From UBA1412 sp964609795 (lineage in GTDB: Bacteria > Verrucomicrobiota > Verrucomicrobiia > Limisphaerales > UBA1412), in the NCBI GenBank assembly GCA_964609795.1, contig CAZSTC010000026.1:1-32880 (forward strand): a DNA stretch of 32,880 bases, given 5' to 3'. This document shows, piece by piece, positions 8,201 through 16,543 of the stretch. The notes below the pieces were generated by a model. The model worked only from the letters and a program-made list of their open reading frames with translations. It did no database searches and was not told where the DNA came from. A program made the translations under genes and the position numbers. Each line of letters opens with the position of its first letter. The first letter of the stretch is position 1.

Positions 8201-9376
8201 ATGGCAGACCAGTTAGCATACGCAATCATTACTCCTTATTCTTTAAAAAAATCACGCACTGGAGGCATCATCTCAAGACTTGTAGCCCGGTCCGGACTTA
8301 GGCTTGCAGGAGCCAGGATGTACGCCCCAAGTTTGGAATTGTCACAGGAATATGCGAAAATCCTCCAGATACCCGGCCATTCGAGTTCTGAATACATCTC
8401 AAAGCTTTCTGCTGAGTATGTCTTGAGGAACTTCCCTCCCAATCCTGCCACCGGCAAGAAAAACAGAGTCATGGTTCTTCTCTTTCAAGGTGAAGATGCT
8501 GTGTGCAAAATTCGCCAGGTGGCTGGGGAATTATCGACAGATCGCTATGGTGGCGAAACCATTTCGGGAACTTATGGAGATTTAGTCTGTGATGCATGCA
8601 CTCATGAAAAACCGGTTTACTTTGAGCCAGGTGTTTTGGTCGCTTCGACTGAAGAAGGCGCTGCGCAGGCAATTCGGTTGTTGTCCAGGTATTATTCAGA
8701 TAGTGGGGTTCTCACTGATGTGGAAAAATATCCGGCAGGGGTCAAACCCCAGATTACACTGGCAATGATTAAGCCCGATAACTTCAAATTCCCCATGGGG
8801 CGCCCCGGCAACGTTATTGATTTCTTCAGTCAGACAGGGCTGTCTATTGTGGGCATTAAAGTCCAAAGGATGTCTACTGCCCAAGCTGTTGAATTTTACG
8901 GGCCAGTGTTGGAAGTTCTTCGAACCAAATTAAGCGGACGCGTTTCTGATATCGTGAAGCCAGCTATAGAAAAAGCGTTAGACAGCGCTATCGATGAGGA
9001 AACAGCTCAAAAAATCGGTGATTTGCTTTGTCCAATTTACGGTGAAAAACAGTTCGATAATATTGTTCGTTTCATGTCTGGACGATCTCGATCTGAATGC
9101 AGTCCCAGCGAAATGAACACTCCCGGGACCGAAGAAAGTCTCGTGCTAATCTATGAAGGTCCCGACGCAATCGCCAGAATACGAAAAGCATTGGGTCCTA
9201 CAGACCCCTCCAAAGCGCCTCCGGGCTCCATACGAAGAGAGTTTGGTTCAAACGTCATGGTGAACGCTGCACATGCAAGCGATTCGGAAGAAAGTGTCAA
9301 ACGAGAAATGGACATTCTGATTCACAAAACTCCGAATGATTTTAAAGAACTCTGTGACCGTTTTTACCAAGTCTGA
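8201..9376 (+). CDS. ndk: two-domain nucleoside diphosphate kinase
   Basis: This 391-residue protein contains two NDK-like domains, whereas a usual NDK has one of about 140-150 residues. Domain 2 (about 184-375) keeps IKPD with Lys191, an IRKALGPTDP segment, SIRREFG and NAAHASDS, where His358 aligns with the phosphorylated histidine. It also has an insertion of about 50 residues (about 240-290) between the kinase halves. Domain 1 (about 5-165) aligns over the same fold, but IKPD has become ITPY and the NVIHGSD motif reads GVLVAST, so Val147 replaces the catalytic histidine. The protein should therefore be a nucleotide kinase with one active domain and a degenerate N-terminal partner. No Shine-Dalgarno is visible. 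Confidence 0.88.
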   Translation: MADQLAYAIITPYSLKKSRTGGIISRLVARSGLRLAGARMYAPSLELSQEYAKILQIPGHSSSEYISKLSAEYVLRNFPPNPATGKKNRVMVLLFQGEDAVCKIRQVAGELSTDRYGGETISGTYGDLVCDACTHEKPVYFEPGVLVASTEEGAAQAIRLLSRYYSDSGVLTDVEKYPAGVKPQITLAMIKPDNFKFPMGRPGNVIDFFSQTGLSIVGIKVQRMSTAQAVEFYGPVLEVLRTKLSGRVSDIVKPAIEKALDSAIDEETAQKIGDLLCPIYGEKQFDNIVRFMSGRSRSECSPSEMNTPGTEESLVLIYEGPDAIARIRKALGPTDPSKAPPGSIRREFGSNVMVNAAHASDSEESVKREMDILIHKTPNDFKELCDRFYQV

Positions 9377-9399
9377 TCTAGCTACCCGTTTCATACATT

Positions 9400-9421
9400 A
9401 GGGGGACAAGAAGTTCCCCCT
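9400..9421 (+). terminator. possible hairpin terminator after ndk
   Basis: A 7-bp stem AGGGGGA/TCCCCCT (9400-9406 with 9415-9421) encloses an 8-base loop, starting 23 bases after the ndk stop. There is no T-run after it, so it may be a stabilising 3' hairpin rather than a full intrinsic terminator. Confidence 0.45.
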
Positions 9422-9522
9422 GATGCCCCTTAGGTTGGAAAAAACGCGATTGATCAGGTCATAAAGCTCAAGAGAACTCAAAGGGTATTCCTGATTATTA
9501 CCCTGTTCTTGGTTTTGTTATC

Positions 9523-9942
9523 ATGAAATCACTGACCGAATACATTGAGATAGAATGTCCCAAAAAAATGGGGTTTATCAACCTGACACGGGAGGTTGAA
9601 AGATACGTTCTAAAAAGCAAGGTTCAGGAAGGGCTATGCCTCGTAAACGCAATGCATATCACGGCTTCGGTTTTTATCAATGATGCCGAAAGTGGATTAC
9701 TGCATGACTTCGGCGTTTGGCTTGAACACCTGGCGCCTTATATCCCAACAGACCACTACCATCATCATCAAACTGGTGAGGATAACGCAGACGCACATCT
9801 AAAGAGGCAAATTATGGGGCGAGAAGTTGTCATAGCAATTACCAGGGGGAAATTGGATTTTGGCCCTTGGGAACAAATCTATTACGGTGAGTTTGATGGA
9901 CAGCGCCGCAAAAGGGTCCTTGTGAAAATTATTGGAGAGTAA
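9523..9942 (+). CDS. yjbQ: YjbQ/UPF0047 family protein (secondary thiamine-phosphate synthase)
   Basis: This 139-residue protein matches the UPF0047/YjbQ family over its whole length. The diagnostic segments are CLVNAMHITASVFINDAES, the histidine-rich DHYHHHQTGEDNADAHLK and ITRGKLDFGPWEQIYYGEFDG. E. coli YjbQ has a weak thiamine phosphate synthase activity; the physiological role of the family is still unclear. The start ATG has no Shine-Dalgarno before it. It converges with the lipoprotein gene on the other strand, 35 bases away. Confidence 0.92.
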   Translation: MKSLTEYIEIECPKKMGFINLTREVERYVLKSKVQEGLCLVNAMHITASVFINDAESGLLHDFGVWLEHLAPYIPTDHYHHHQTGEDNADAHLKRQIMGREVVIAITRGKLDFGPWEQIYYGEFDGQRRKRVLVKIIGE

Positions 9943-9977
9943 TTCTGACAGCCTTTCTCTCTCGCTGGCTCAATAGA

Positions 9978-10772
9978 CTACTGCCAAATCTCCCGTAAAA
10001 CGACATCTCCAACAAGGGGGCTCCCTTCGAGAATAATGGCAACCACTGAACCGTCTTTAACGGGACCTGTAACTTTAACCAATCCAATTCTTGAGTTAGC
10101 TCTATAAACCGAAAGGCGAGTTTCAACAGGAGGCATCGGCTCGTAAGAGTAATCCAAAACAACGAATCTTAAGTTCTCGTTTACCAAGCGGATTTTTGTT
10201 TCGAAAGATGTCATCAGACTTTTAGGCTCTTCCGAACGATTTGTGCTCGTAAGTTCGTCTTCTGAAAAAAGTGGGGCGACGTCCCTCGAATCAGAAACGG
10301 TCACCATATCCGGGAGCTGAATAGAATGTTTCCTGTCCAAACGACTGGTAAATTCATAAAACTCTTGCAGCCGGGTTTTCATTGGAGACCGAGAGAGGGT
10401 TATATTGGTTTTTATAGTAAACTCCATGCTAGGCTTATCCTTTTCCGCAAAATCTGGGAGGCTTTCTCTTTTTGAACCACTTTTCGCTTTCGAGTCTCTC
10501 TCATCAGTCTCCACCGCATTAGAAGAAGGCAATGCAGCATCATTTAAAACGGGGAGCCCATCTTCTCCCCAAATAATCAGTGGCTGAATTTCATCAACCT
10601 CTGCCTCTAAAACCTCGTCATTTTTTTGTTTATTGTAAGACGAGTCTTTTTTTGAGCTTTCCCCACTCCCCGCAGACGTTGCGTCAGTCGCAGTATGACA
10701 TCCACTTATCAACAACGTCATACTCACGAAAAACACCCAAATAATGACTACCTTTTCCCCTATAACTCTCAT
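9978..10772 (-). CDS. lipoprotein of unknown function
   Basis: This 264-residue protein starts with a short basic segment, a hydrophobic core and the lipobox LISGC, so it is probably a lipid-anchored envelope protein. The ATG at 10772 is chosen because it puts the lipobox at the usual distance; an earlier in-frame start would add 22 residues. About 150 residues after the lipobox are Ser/Lys/Glu-rich and look disordered. The C-terminal 60 residues form a compact beta-rich unit (LRFVVLDYSY, LSVYRANSRIGLVKVTGP, IILEGSPLVGDVVLREI). This looks like a small all-beta domain with a final GDVV turn. It diverges from the SurA-like gene with 92 bases between them. Confidence 0.75.
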   Translation of the reverse strand: MRVIGEKVVIIWVFFVSMTLLISGCHTATDATSAGSGESSKKDSSYNKQKNDEVLEAEVDEIQPLIIWGEDGLPVLNDAALPSSNAVETDERDSKAKSGSKRESLPDFAEKDKPSMEFTIKTNITLSRSPMKTRLQEFYEFTSRLDRKHSIQLPDMVTVSDSRDVAPLFSEDELTSTNRSEEPKSLMTSFETKIRLVNENLRFVVLDYSYEPMPPVETRLSVYRANSRIGLVKVTGPVKDGSVVAIILEGSPLVGDVVLREIWQ

Positions 10773-10864
10773 CCCACAGCAGGGATATTTTAACCTCACA
10801 ATGTATGGAAAAGCAAGAGGAGGTTTCTTGACTTGCATCCCTCAGCAGGCTAAACTCCAGCTCT

Positions 10865-11827
10865 GTGCATAAGTTTGCTGCATTCATTGTTTTTTTGGGA
10901 ATCTTTTCTCTAAATGCTACGGCTCAGGTGAAGCTGTCGGACGCAATCGCAGTTATCGTCCATACGAATGTCGTTGCAGCCAGGGATATTGATAATCGCA
11001 TTATGCCTGCTGTTCAAATGCTGTATACGCAATATGCAAACAACCCTGATGAACTGAATAAGAGGGCTCTGCAGTTGCGCCGGGAGGCCATTGAGTCTCT
11101 GGTTGAGGAGGAACTTATTTTGCAGGAATTTGCAGACTCGAAACTGATATTGCCTGAGAATTATGTGGAGGAGGAAGTTGCCCGGAGAATTCGTAAAAGT
11201 TACGGCGACCGCCTTTCTCTCGTAAAAACACTCAAAGCCAGAGGATTGACTTACGATTCCTTCTACAGACAGACTCGTGAAGAAGTGATCATTCAGGCCA
11301 TGTACGGAAAGAATGTAAGCTCCGTTAATTTGATTTCTCCACAAATGATTTTGAATTACTACCAGGAACATCAAAAAGATTTTTGGGTGGATGATCAGGT
11401 AAGAATTCGCTCAATTGTTTGGACAAAGAATGAACAAAACGCAGATGAAGTTCGGAATCTGGCCGCCGAAGTTTTAGAAATGATCAGGGCAGGGGCATCC
11501 TTTGAAGAAATGGCGAGTATTTACTCAGAAGATCAGTCTATGAAGCTTGCCAAAGAGGCTCATTTAGATTGGAGAGATCGAGCATCTATGCAAACAAAGC
11601 TGGCTGATGCCGCTTTCTCTATGAAGCCGAGCGATGTCAGCGACCTCACCGAAACAGACAATGCCATCTGGATTATTAAGCTGGAAGATATTAAAGCAGC
11701 TCACACGCTGGGAATTGAAGAAGTTCGATCTTCCATTGAGTCAATCCTCAAAGAACAGCTGCAAACTAGCTTAAAAAAGAACTGGATCGATCGCTTAAAG
11801 AAGAAGTATCTCGTCAGATATTATTAG
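10865..11827 (+). CDS. SurA-like periplasmic peptidyl-prolyl isomerase/chaperone
   Basis: This 320-residue protein begins with a signal peptide ending near ATAQ and continues with DAIAVIVHTNVVAARDIDNRI, which is the SurA N-terminal pattern (AVVNDEVILRSDVD). A helical chaperone region runs to about residue 150. A parvulin-type rotamase domain follows (about 165-290: VRIRSIVWTKN, GASFEEMASIYSED, AAFSMKPSDVSDLTE). SurA-family proteins assist outer-membrane protein folding. E. coli SurA has two parvulin domains and about 430 residues; this one has a single domain. The start is GTG without a visible Shine-Dalgarno. It lies 6 bases upstream of hemW, suggesting an operon. Confidence 0.85.
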   Translation: MHKFAAFIVFLGIFSLNATAQVKLSDAIAVIVHTNVVAARDIDNRIMPAVQMLYTQYANNPDELNKRALQLRREAIESLVEEELILQEFADSKLILPENYVEEEVARRIRKSYGDRLSLVKTLKARGLTYDSFYRQTREEVIIQAMYGKNVSSVNLISPQMILNYYQEHQKDFWVDDQVRIRSIVWTKNEQNADEVRNLAAEVLEMIRAGASFEEMASIYSEDQSMKLAKEAHLDWRDRASMQTKLADAAFSMKPSDVSDLTETDNAIWIIKLEDIKAAHTLGIEEVRSSIESILKEQLQTSLKKNWIDRLKKKYLVRYY

Positions 11828-11833
11828 AGCTAA

Positions 11834-13036
11834 ATGGAGGAGTTAAGAGGGAGCTTTCAAAGTTCGGGAGCGCTTCCACTGCATTCAGTAAAGCACCTGT
11901 ACCTGCATGTTCCTTTTTGCTTACGTAAATGCAATTATTGTGCGTTTGCGAGTCAGGAGTTTTCCACAAGCAAAGAAACAGCTTTTCTCCATGCGCTGGA
12001 AAAAGAGCTTTCATGCTTAAAGAACTTTCTTCTGAAACCCGAAACAATCTTTATTGGCGGGGGAACTCCCTCCTGCCTCAGCAAGCCGGGACTTGAAAAA
12101 TTGATGCAGCTCCTAAATCCCTTTTGCCATGGTGGACTGAAAGAATTTTCCGTAGAAATAAACCCTGGCTCCTTGGATTATGAAAAGGCACTCATTTTTT
12201 TCAAAAATGGCATCAATCGGGTGTCGATAGGTGTTCAGTCTTTAAATGATCAAATTTTAAAACAGCTAGGCCGTATACATTCAGCCGGTCAAGCCCTTCA
12301 AACTTTTTCCCTCTTGCGTGAGGTCGGATTTCAAAACATTAATCTTGATGTCATTTTCGCTGTTCCGGGGCAAACACAGGATGTTTTTGAAACGACTTTG
12401 GCAGATATTCTCCGCCTGAAAAGTGAGCACCTTTCTTGTTATGAGCTCACCTATGAAGAAGGCACCCCCCTCACCCAATGGGCTCAGAAAACAAACTTTG
12501 AAACTAATGAACTCCTGAGTTGTCAAATGTATGATTGCCTATTAAATGACGCGTTGGAGGCGGGTTTTCGCAACTATGAAATTTCAAACTTTTCGCGGCC
12601 CGGGAAAGAGTGCTTGCACAATATCGCTTATTGGCGTGGAAAAGAATATTATGGGGCAGGTCCTTCCGCTTGCAGCCTTTTAAAGGGAGTTCGTTATACT
12701 CATAGCCCGAGTTTAGCGTTTTACTGCCAATCCATGGAGGCTGAAAAGAGTATCCATCAAAATATGAAGTGGAATGATTGGCAGGAAGACGTGATTTCTC
12801 CTCTAGCCAGAGCTGGTGAAATTGCCGCAATTGGGCTAAGAATGGCTCGAGGGTGGAAATTTAATGAGTTTTATGAAATTACCGGCTATCACTTGCAAGA
12901 CCACTGGGCTGAAGCAATGCAAAAACTTTGTTCTCGGGGTGACGGTGAATTTTTTGAAGGAGGTTTTCGTCTTACCTCACGAGGCCTGCGTTTTGCAGAC
13001 CTCGCAGCAGAAGATTTTATATTACTAGATATTTGA
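11834..13036 (+). CDS. hemW: HemW-type radical SAM protein (coproporphyrinogen III oxidase-like)
   Basis: This 400-residue radical SAM protein has the cluster motif with Cys29, Cys33 and Cys36 in HVPFCLRKCNYCAF. Also present are FIGGGTPSCL, EINPGS, RVSIGVQSLND and a conserved late YWRGKEYYGAGPSA segment. HemW is a haem chaperone that delivers haem to membrane enzymes and has no coproporphyrinogen oxidase activity. True HemN has a longer N-terminus and a fourth cysteine (CxxxCxxCxC), while here the residue after the third Cys is Ala-Phe, as in HemW. The gene is packed between the SurA-like gene (6-base gap) and a lipoprotein gene (1-base gap). Confidence 0.92.
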   Translation: MEELRGSFQSSGALPLHSVKHLYLHVPFCLRKCNYCAFASQEFSTSKETAFLHALEKELSCLKNFLLKPETIFIGGGTPSCLSKPGLEKLMQLLNPFCHGGLKEFSVEINPGSLDYEKALIFFKNGINRVSIGVQSLNDQILKQLGRIHSAGQALQTFSLLREVGFQNINLDVIFAVPGQTQDVFETTLADILRLKSEHLSCYELTYEEGTPLTQWAQKTNFETNELLSCQMYDCLLNDALEAGFRNYEISNFSRPGKECLHNIAYWRGKEYYGAGPSACSLLKGVRYTHSPSLAFYCQSMEAEKSIHQNMKWNDWQEDVISPLARAGEIAAIGLRMARGWKFNEFYEITGYHLQDHWAEAMQKLCSRGDGEFFEGGFRLTSRGLRFADLAAEDFILLDI

Positions 13037-13037
13037 A

Positions 13038-13538
13038 ATGAAAGCTCTACAAAGTCTATATTTCCTACTCTTTTTGGGCATTTTTTCCGGATGCTCAACT
13101 TCTCCGAAGCCTGCCCCCCCCCTTCCGAATATGGAGACACACTCTCAAAAAAAGGAAGATGTTGTCAACGTTGTATCCGGTAACTTTGCCGCCGTATTGG
13201 CCGAAGTTGAAGGAAGAGAGCTTGACCCAAAAGATCCGGAGCAATCCTTGGCCGAATCATTGGACGGGCTGGAAGTCAACTCGTTTGCCCCTAGTGGTGT
13301 TTCCATCAGCGATGCCATTATTATCCCCGGCCGTCTAGACCTTTGGAAACGCCAAAAAGTGGAAATTCGCTGGGTGCAACTGCATTTTCCAGAACAAAAA
13401 ATGCTAATGCACTCAATCATTATGAAACGCAAAGAGGGAAAATGGTATGACGTACTCTCCACTACCGACAAAGTCGGGGGAGAAATTCATCATTTCCATT
13501 TTGATGTGACTGAGTCTTTCTCGGCTAATAAGAAGTAG
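13038..13538 (+). CDS. small lipoprotein of unknown function
   Basis: I do not recognise this 166-residue protein. It has a signal peptide with lipobox IFSGC near residue 19, a Pro-rich stretch (KPAPPLP) and an acidic middle. The C-terminal half looks like an alternating-strand fold (KVEIRWVQLHFPEQKMLMHSIIMKR). The start follows the hemW stop by one base, so it is almost certainly translated from the hemW mRNA. It converges with the sialidase-like gene 4 bases away. No functional residue is recognisable. Confidence 0.8.
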   Translation: MKALQSLYFLLFLGIFSGCSTSPKPAPPLPNMETHSQKKEDVVNVVSGNFAAVLAEVEGRELDPKDPEQSLAESLDGLEVNSFAPSGVSISDAIIIPGRLDLWKRQKVEIRWVQLHFPEQKMLMHSIIMKRKEGKWYDVLSTTDKVGGEIHHFHFDVTESFSANKK

Positions 13539-13542
13539 TTTT

Positions 13543-14646
13543 TTAATCAAGAGGATGTTCAGAGTCAAGCAGATTAGGCTCAAAAACAGCCACGTAGATA
13601 TCTGCCTTCGGATATTTCCCGGCGTGACCTGAATAATAAGAGACCATAATCCTCCCATCCGCAAGCTGCCCCCAACCAGGGTAAGAACAATCACCTCCAC
13701 TTGGAAGGGTGCAAAGTCTTTGTATCTTCTTGTTATCACCTACCCAAATCATTTCAACTCTCCTCTCTGTCCGAGGATTGCTGAAAAAATTCTCCTTAAT
13801 ATCCCCTTCATCCCAGCGGCGACCTATGACGATGCTCCCCCCTTTCATTCGCTTTATGAAAGGGCCTTGCAAAGGAAAAGGCAAAGATTCTAACTCAAAG
13901 ATACCCGGCTTATTTACAGGATCTTCAATTATCAACAACAAAGGATGATTAGGTGAAATTTCCTGCCGTACCAGAGCATACAACTCTCCATTAGTACCTG
14001 TGTCCAATGCAACTTCATTGCTAGCTTTGACCGGGATGGAGAAAAAAGCCTCCCAGTTCATTCCATCTTTGCTTTTGTAAAGTGTAGCACGAGAAGCTTC
14101 ATCTCCTTCGGCTCGGCAATAGGCGCTCCCATAAAATTGCTTGCCATCATAGTGAACAAACCAGAGCCAGCTACCGGGATAAAGTCCCGTTACCTTTTGT
14201 TCTTCCCAGTTTTTGCCATCACTCGATGTGTAAAGCTTAGCCTCGGTATCTCGTCGTTGAGTGTCCTTCTCATCCACAGCCCCCGCATAAATATACAAAA
14301 GGCTCCCAACGTTGAGGATCTTAGGATCACGCAAATCTTTTCCCGACGCTGAAATCGTTGCTATTTCTTTAAATTCCTTGGCATCTTTACTGGCAATGAT
14401 CTTCACCTGGCCATCAAAACTGACATGATGCTCTGCATGGCGAAACACAATAAACACCGAATCATTCCAAACCGCAGCCCCCGTAAAAGCATTGTGTTTC
14501 CCATCTGAATAAACAGCCTGGGTCGTAAATTCCCTATTTAACGGCGAATCCTTGAGTTCTTTATCCCATGCCCATCCAAGACAGCAGAGCACCCCGAGGA
14601 AAATAAAATTTCCAAATAAGACTAACAAATTTTCTTTTTTCTTCAT
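13543..14646 (-). CDS. secreted sialidase-fold (BNR/Asp-box) protein, possible glycosidase
   Basis: This 367-residue protein has a signal peptide (MKKKENLLVLFGNFIFLGVLCCLGWA). Two Asp-box-like repeats are visible, SSDGKNWEE and SKDGMNWEA, which mark six-bladed beta-propellers such as sialidases. Family assignment to GH33 is uncertain because I cannot confirm the arginine triad and Tyr/Glu pair of true sialidases; a non-catalytic propeller or another glycosidase is possible. The ATG is preceded by GAGG at good spacing. It diverges from the ArnT-like gene across 196 bases that hold a strong palindrome. Together with the fucosidase and sialate esterase in this window, a glycan-foraging role is likely but inferred. 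Confidence 0.72.
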   Translation of the reverse strand: MKKKENLLVLFGNFIFLGVLCCLGWAWDKELKDSPLNREFTTQAVYSDGKHNAFTGAAVWNDSVFIVFRHAEHHVSFDGQVKIIASKDAKEFKEIATISASGKDLRDPKILNVGSLLYIYAGAVDEKDTQRRDTEAKLYTSSDGKNWEEQKVTGLYPGSWLWFVHYDGKQFYGSAYCRAEGDEASRATLYKSKDGMNWEAFFSIPVKASNEVALDTGTNGELYALVRQEISPNHPLLLIIEDPVNKPGIFELESLPFPLQGPFIKRMKGGSIVIGRRWDEGDIKENFFSNPRTERRVEMIWVGDNKKIQRLCTLPSGGDCSYPGWGQLADGRIMVSYYSGHAGKYPKADIYVAVFEPNLLDSEHPLD

Positions 14647-14775
14647 TCAACACCTCATACCACTTACAAGCGGAAGACTAACTTATTTCAGCTCATAGGT
14701 CAAATCGAATCAAGGCAAGCCACATGATTATTTAATAAGTTATTTGAGCTTGTTTGAAAACATGGGAGCAATTAT

Positions 14776-14800
14776 CTTCATTGCGGGGTGCGCAATGAAG
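14776..14800. repeat. perfect 10-bp inverted repeat in divergent intergenic region
   Basis: CTTCATTGCG (14776-14785) and CGCAATGAAG (14791-14800) are exact inverted repeats around a 5-base loop. The palindrome lies 42 bases upstream of the ArnT-like start and 129 bases upstream of the sialidase-like start. A weaker repeat, GAAGA (14804-14808) with TCTTC (14815-14819), follows at once. There is no T-run on either side, so an operator or a leader-RNA hairpin is more likely than a terminator. Confidence 0.6.
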
Positions 14801-14842
14801 GTTGAAGAAGTATATCTTCCTGCGACTGTTTTTCGATAGAAT

Positions 14843-16405
14843 ATGATGAGAAAAGTGAATTCGAGTAGCATTAAACCATTTTCAGCAGAGCGTTTAATTC
14901 CCATGCTTTTACTCCTGGTTACTGCTGTACTTTTCGTACTCAGGCTTACTGGTCCAAACAACTTAATGGATAATGATCAAGAGCGCCCAGCCTCATATGT
15001 ATTGGACGTTGTCAACCACGCTCAATGGATTTGCCAAAAGGATTACAGCGGATATATCACATCCAAACCGCCCCTTTACACCTGGTTGGCAGCAACGTTC
15101 ACTTTTATTCTAGGCAAAGGGACAATCAGTCTGTTCACTCTTTATCTGCCTTGTTTTTTTTCAGTTCTGGGGACTGCTTTAATTCTTTTTTTGGGTGCAA
15201 AGCGCTTCCTGGATTGGAAAGTAGCCGCTCTGGGCGCATTCTTTTTTATCATTTCCCCTATGGGAATGAAGCAAATTGCCCTGGCTCGGACAGATCCTCT
15301 TTTTTCATTTACCATTACTCTATCTGCTTTTACGGGTTATTACGCATGGAACAGCGGTAAATGGTGGATTTGGATCGGTTTCTGGTTGGCTGCTGCAGCA
15401 AGCGGCTTAACTAAAGGCCCATTAGGCTTATTGTTAGCGGGTGGTGGATTCCTCAGTTTTTTTTGGAATCGAATGGCTTCTCTGAAACAACCTCCCTTTT
15501 CATGGAACATACTTTCCGGAATATTCCTTTACCTGACTTTGGTCGGGGGGTGGTTCCTGTTGGCTTATCTGAACGAAGGCCAATCTGTTTATAACAAAAT
15601 CATCAGGTCAGAGTTATTAAACCATGCTGTCGGGGCAGATTACGGCTGGGTCGGACCCGGGCTTCTGAAAACTCCTGCTTATCTACTAACTCGTTTCTTA
15701 CCTTGGAGTATTCCGGGTATTTGGGGGTGTATTATGGTCTTCCGAAATCCTTCCAACAATCTTGAAACTCGCCGTTTTGAACACTTTTTGGTCTGCTGGA
15801 TTCTCGTTGGTTGTGTTGTTTTGGGAATGGCAACCCATCAACGCGGCGACTTGATTCTCCCTCTTATACCGCCTTTGTCACTTTTGAGCGCTAAAGTTTT
15901 GCTCGTACATATCCCAGCCAAACTTAAAGAGAATCCTATTCTGTTTCTTCGGACGCTAGTTATATTTTGTGCAGCTGGTCTGTCACTGATACTATTTTAC
16001 AATCGTGTTATTTTTTCAAAACAAACAGTCACCTTCGAAAGCAGGGCAATTGAAAAAGCCGCCTCCAATATAAAAGAGGCTGGGTATAAATTGGATATAC
16101 TTCGCCACTACCAGAGCCCGTTCACACTTCAATTCTACTTGAATACGATGTCAACAGAGTTGAGCGAAGATGACCTAGCTGATTTTTTAACATCTACGGA
16201 GCCCGGGATATTGTCAGTGAGCAATTTGGACGAATTTAAAAAGACCTTGGGAGATACCCCACCACCCTATCGCGTTATTTATAAATGGTATTTGGATGAA
16301 AAACCTTTCCTTCATCTCATAGCTAATGATGCATGGAGCAGCACCGCTTCGACACTTACAACGCATACCAGAAAATTTAATTCAGCAACCCTCTACAAAG
16401 ATTAA
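14843..16405 (+). CDS. ArnT-like/PMT family membrane glycosyltransferase
   Basis: This 520-residue protein has about ten or more hydrophobic segments in its first 400 residues and resembles the GT83/GT39 lipid-linked glycosyltransferases. Family-like motifs are DNDQERPASYVLD in the first loop (the acidic pair expected to be catalytic or metal-binding), SKPPLYTWLAA, LARTDPLF and LTKGPLGLLL. These resemble ArnT, which transfers aminoarabinose from undecaprenyl phosphate to lipid A. The substrate here is unknown, and no arn biosynthesis genes are near. The C-terminal 130 residues form a soluble domain. A second ATG lies one codon in. It diverges from the sialidase-like gene. Confidence 0.85.
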   Translation: MMRKVNSSSIKPFSAERLIPMLLLLVTAVLFVLRLTGPNNLMDNDQERPASYVLDVVNHAQWICQKDYSGYITSKPPLYTWLAATFTFILGKGTISLFTLYLPCFFSVLGTALILFLGAKRFLDWKVAALGAFFFIISPMGMKQIALARTDPLFSFTITLSAFTGYYAWNSGKWWIWIGFWLAAAASGLTKGPLGLLLAGGGFLSFFWNRMASLKQPPFSWNILSGIFLYLTLVGGWFLLAYLNEGQSVYNKIIRSELLNHAVGADYGWVGPGLLKTPAYLLTRFLPWSIPGIWGCIMVFRNPSNNLETRRFEHFLVCWILVGCVVLGMATHQRGDLILPLIPPLSLLSAKVLLVHIPAKLKENPILFLRTLVIFCAAGLSLILFYNRVIFSKQTVTFESRAIEKAASNIKEAGYKLDILRHYQSPFTLQFYLNTMSTELSEDDLADFLTSTEPGILSVSNLDEFKKTLGDTPPPYRVIYKWYLDEKPFLHLIANDAWSSTASTLTTHTRKFNSATLYKD

Positions 16406-16480
16406 TTTTCTTTCACAAAATGCTCCTGCAAATAGTTGACCTCGAGCATAAACTGTAAAATATAACTGAGACTCTGCGAT

Positions 16481-16523
16481 AAAAAAAGAGAGAGGGCACT
16501 CCACAAAGGAAAATACCCTCTCT
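16481..16523 (-). terminator. intrinsic terminator of the sialate O-acetylesterase gene
   Basis: On the minus strand the sequence forms an 8-bp stem AGAGAGGG/CCCTCTCT (16516-16523 with 16489-16496) with a 19-base loop. A C and seven T residues (16481-16487) follow. It begins 20 bases past the stop codon of the esterase gene, which is the expected place. The loop is long for an intrinsic terminator. Confidence 0.8.
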
Positions 16524-16543
16524 TGCTTTCAGTAAGAAATATC

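Noticed and set aside
11834..13036. oxygen-independent coproporphyrinogen oxidase HemN
   Set aside because: The motif is CxxxCxxC followed by Ala-Phe, and the N-terminal extension of HemN is missing, as in HemW.
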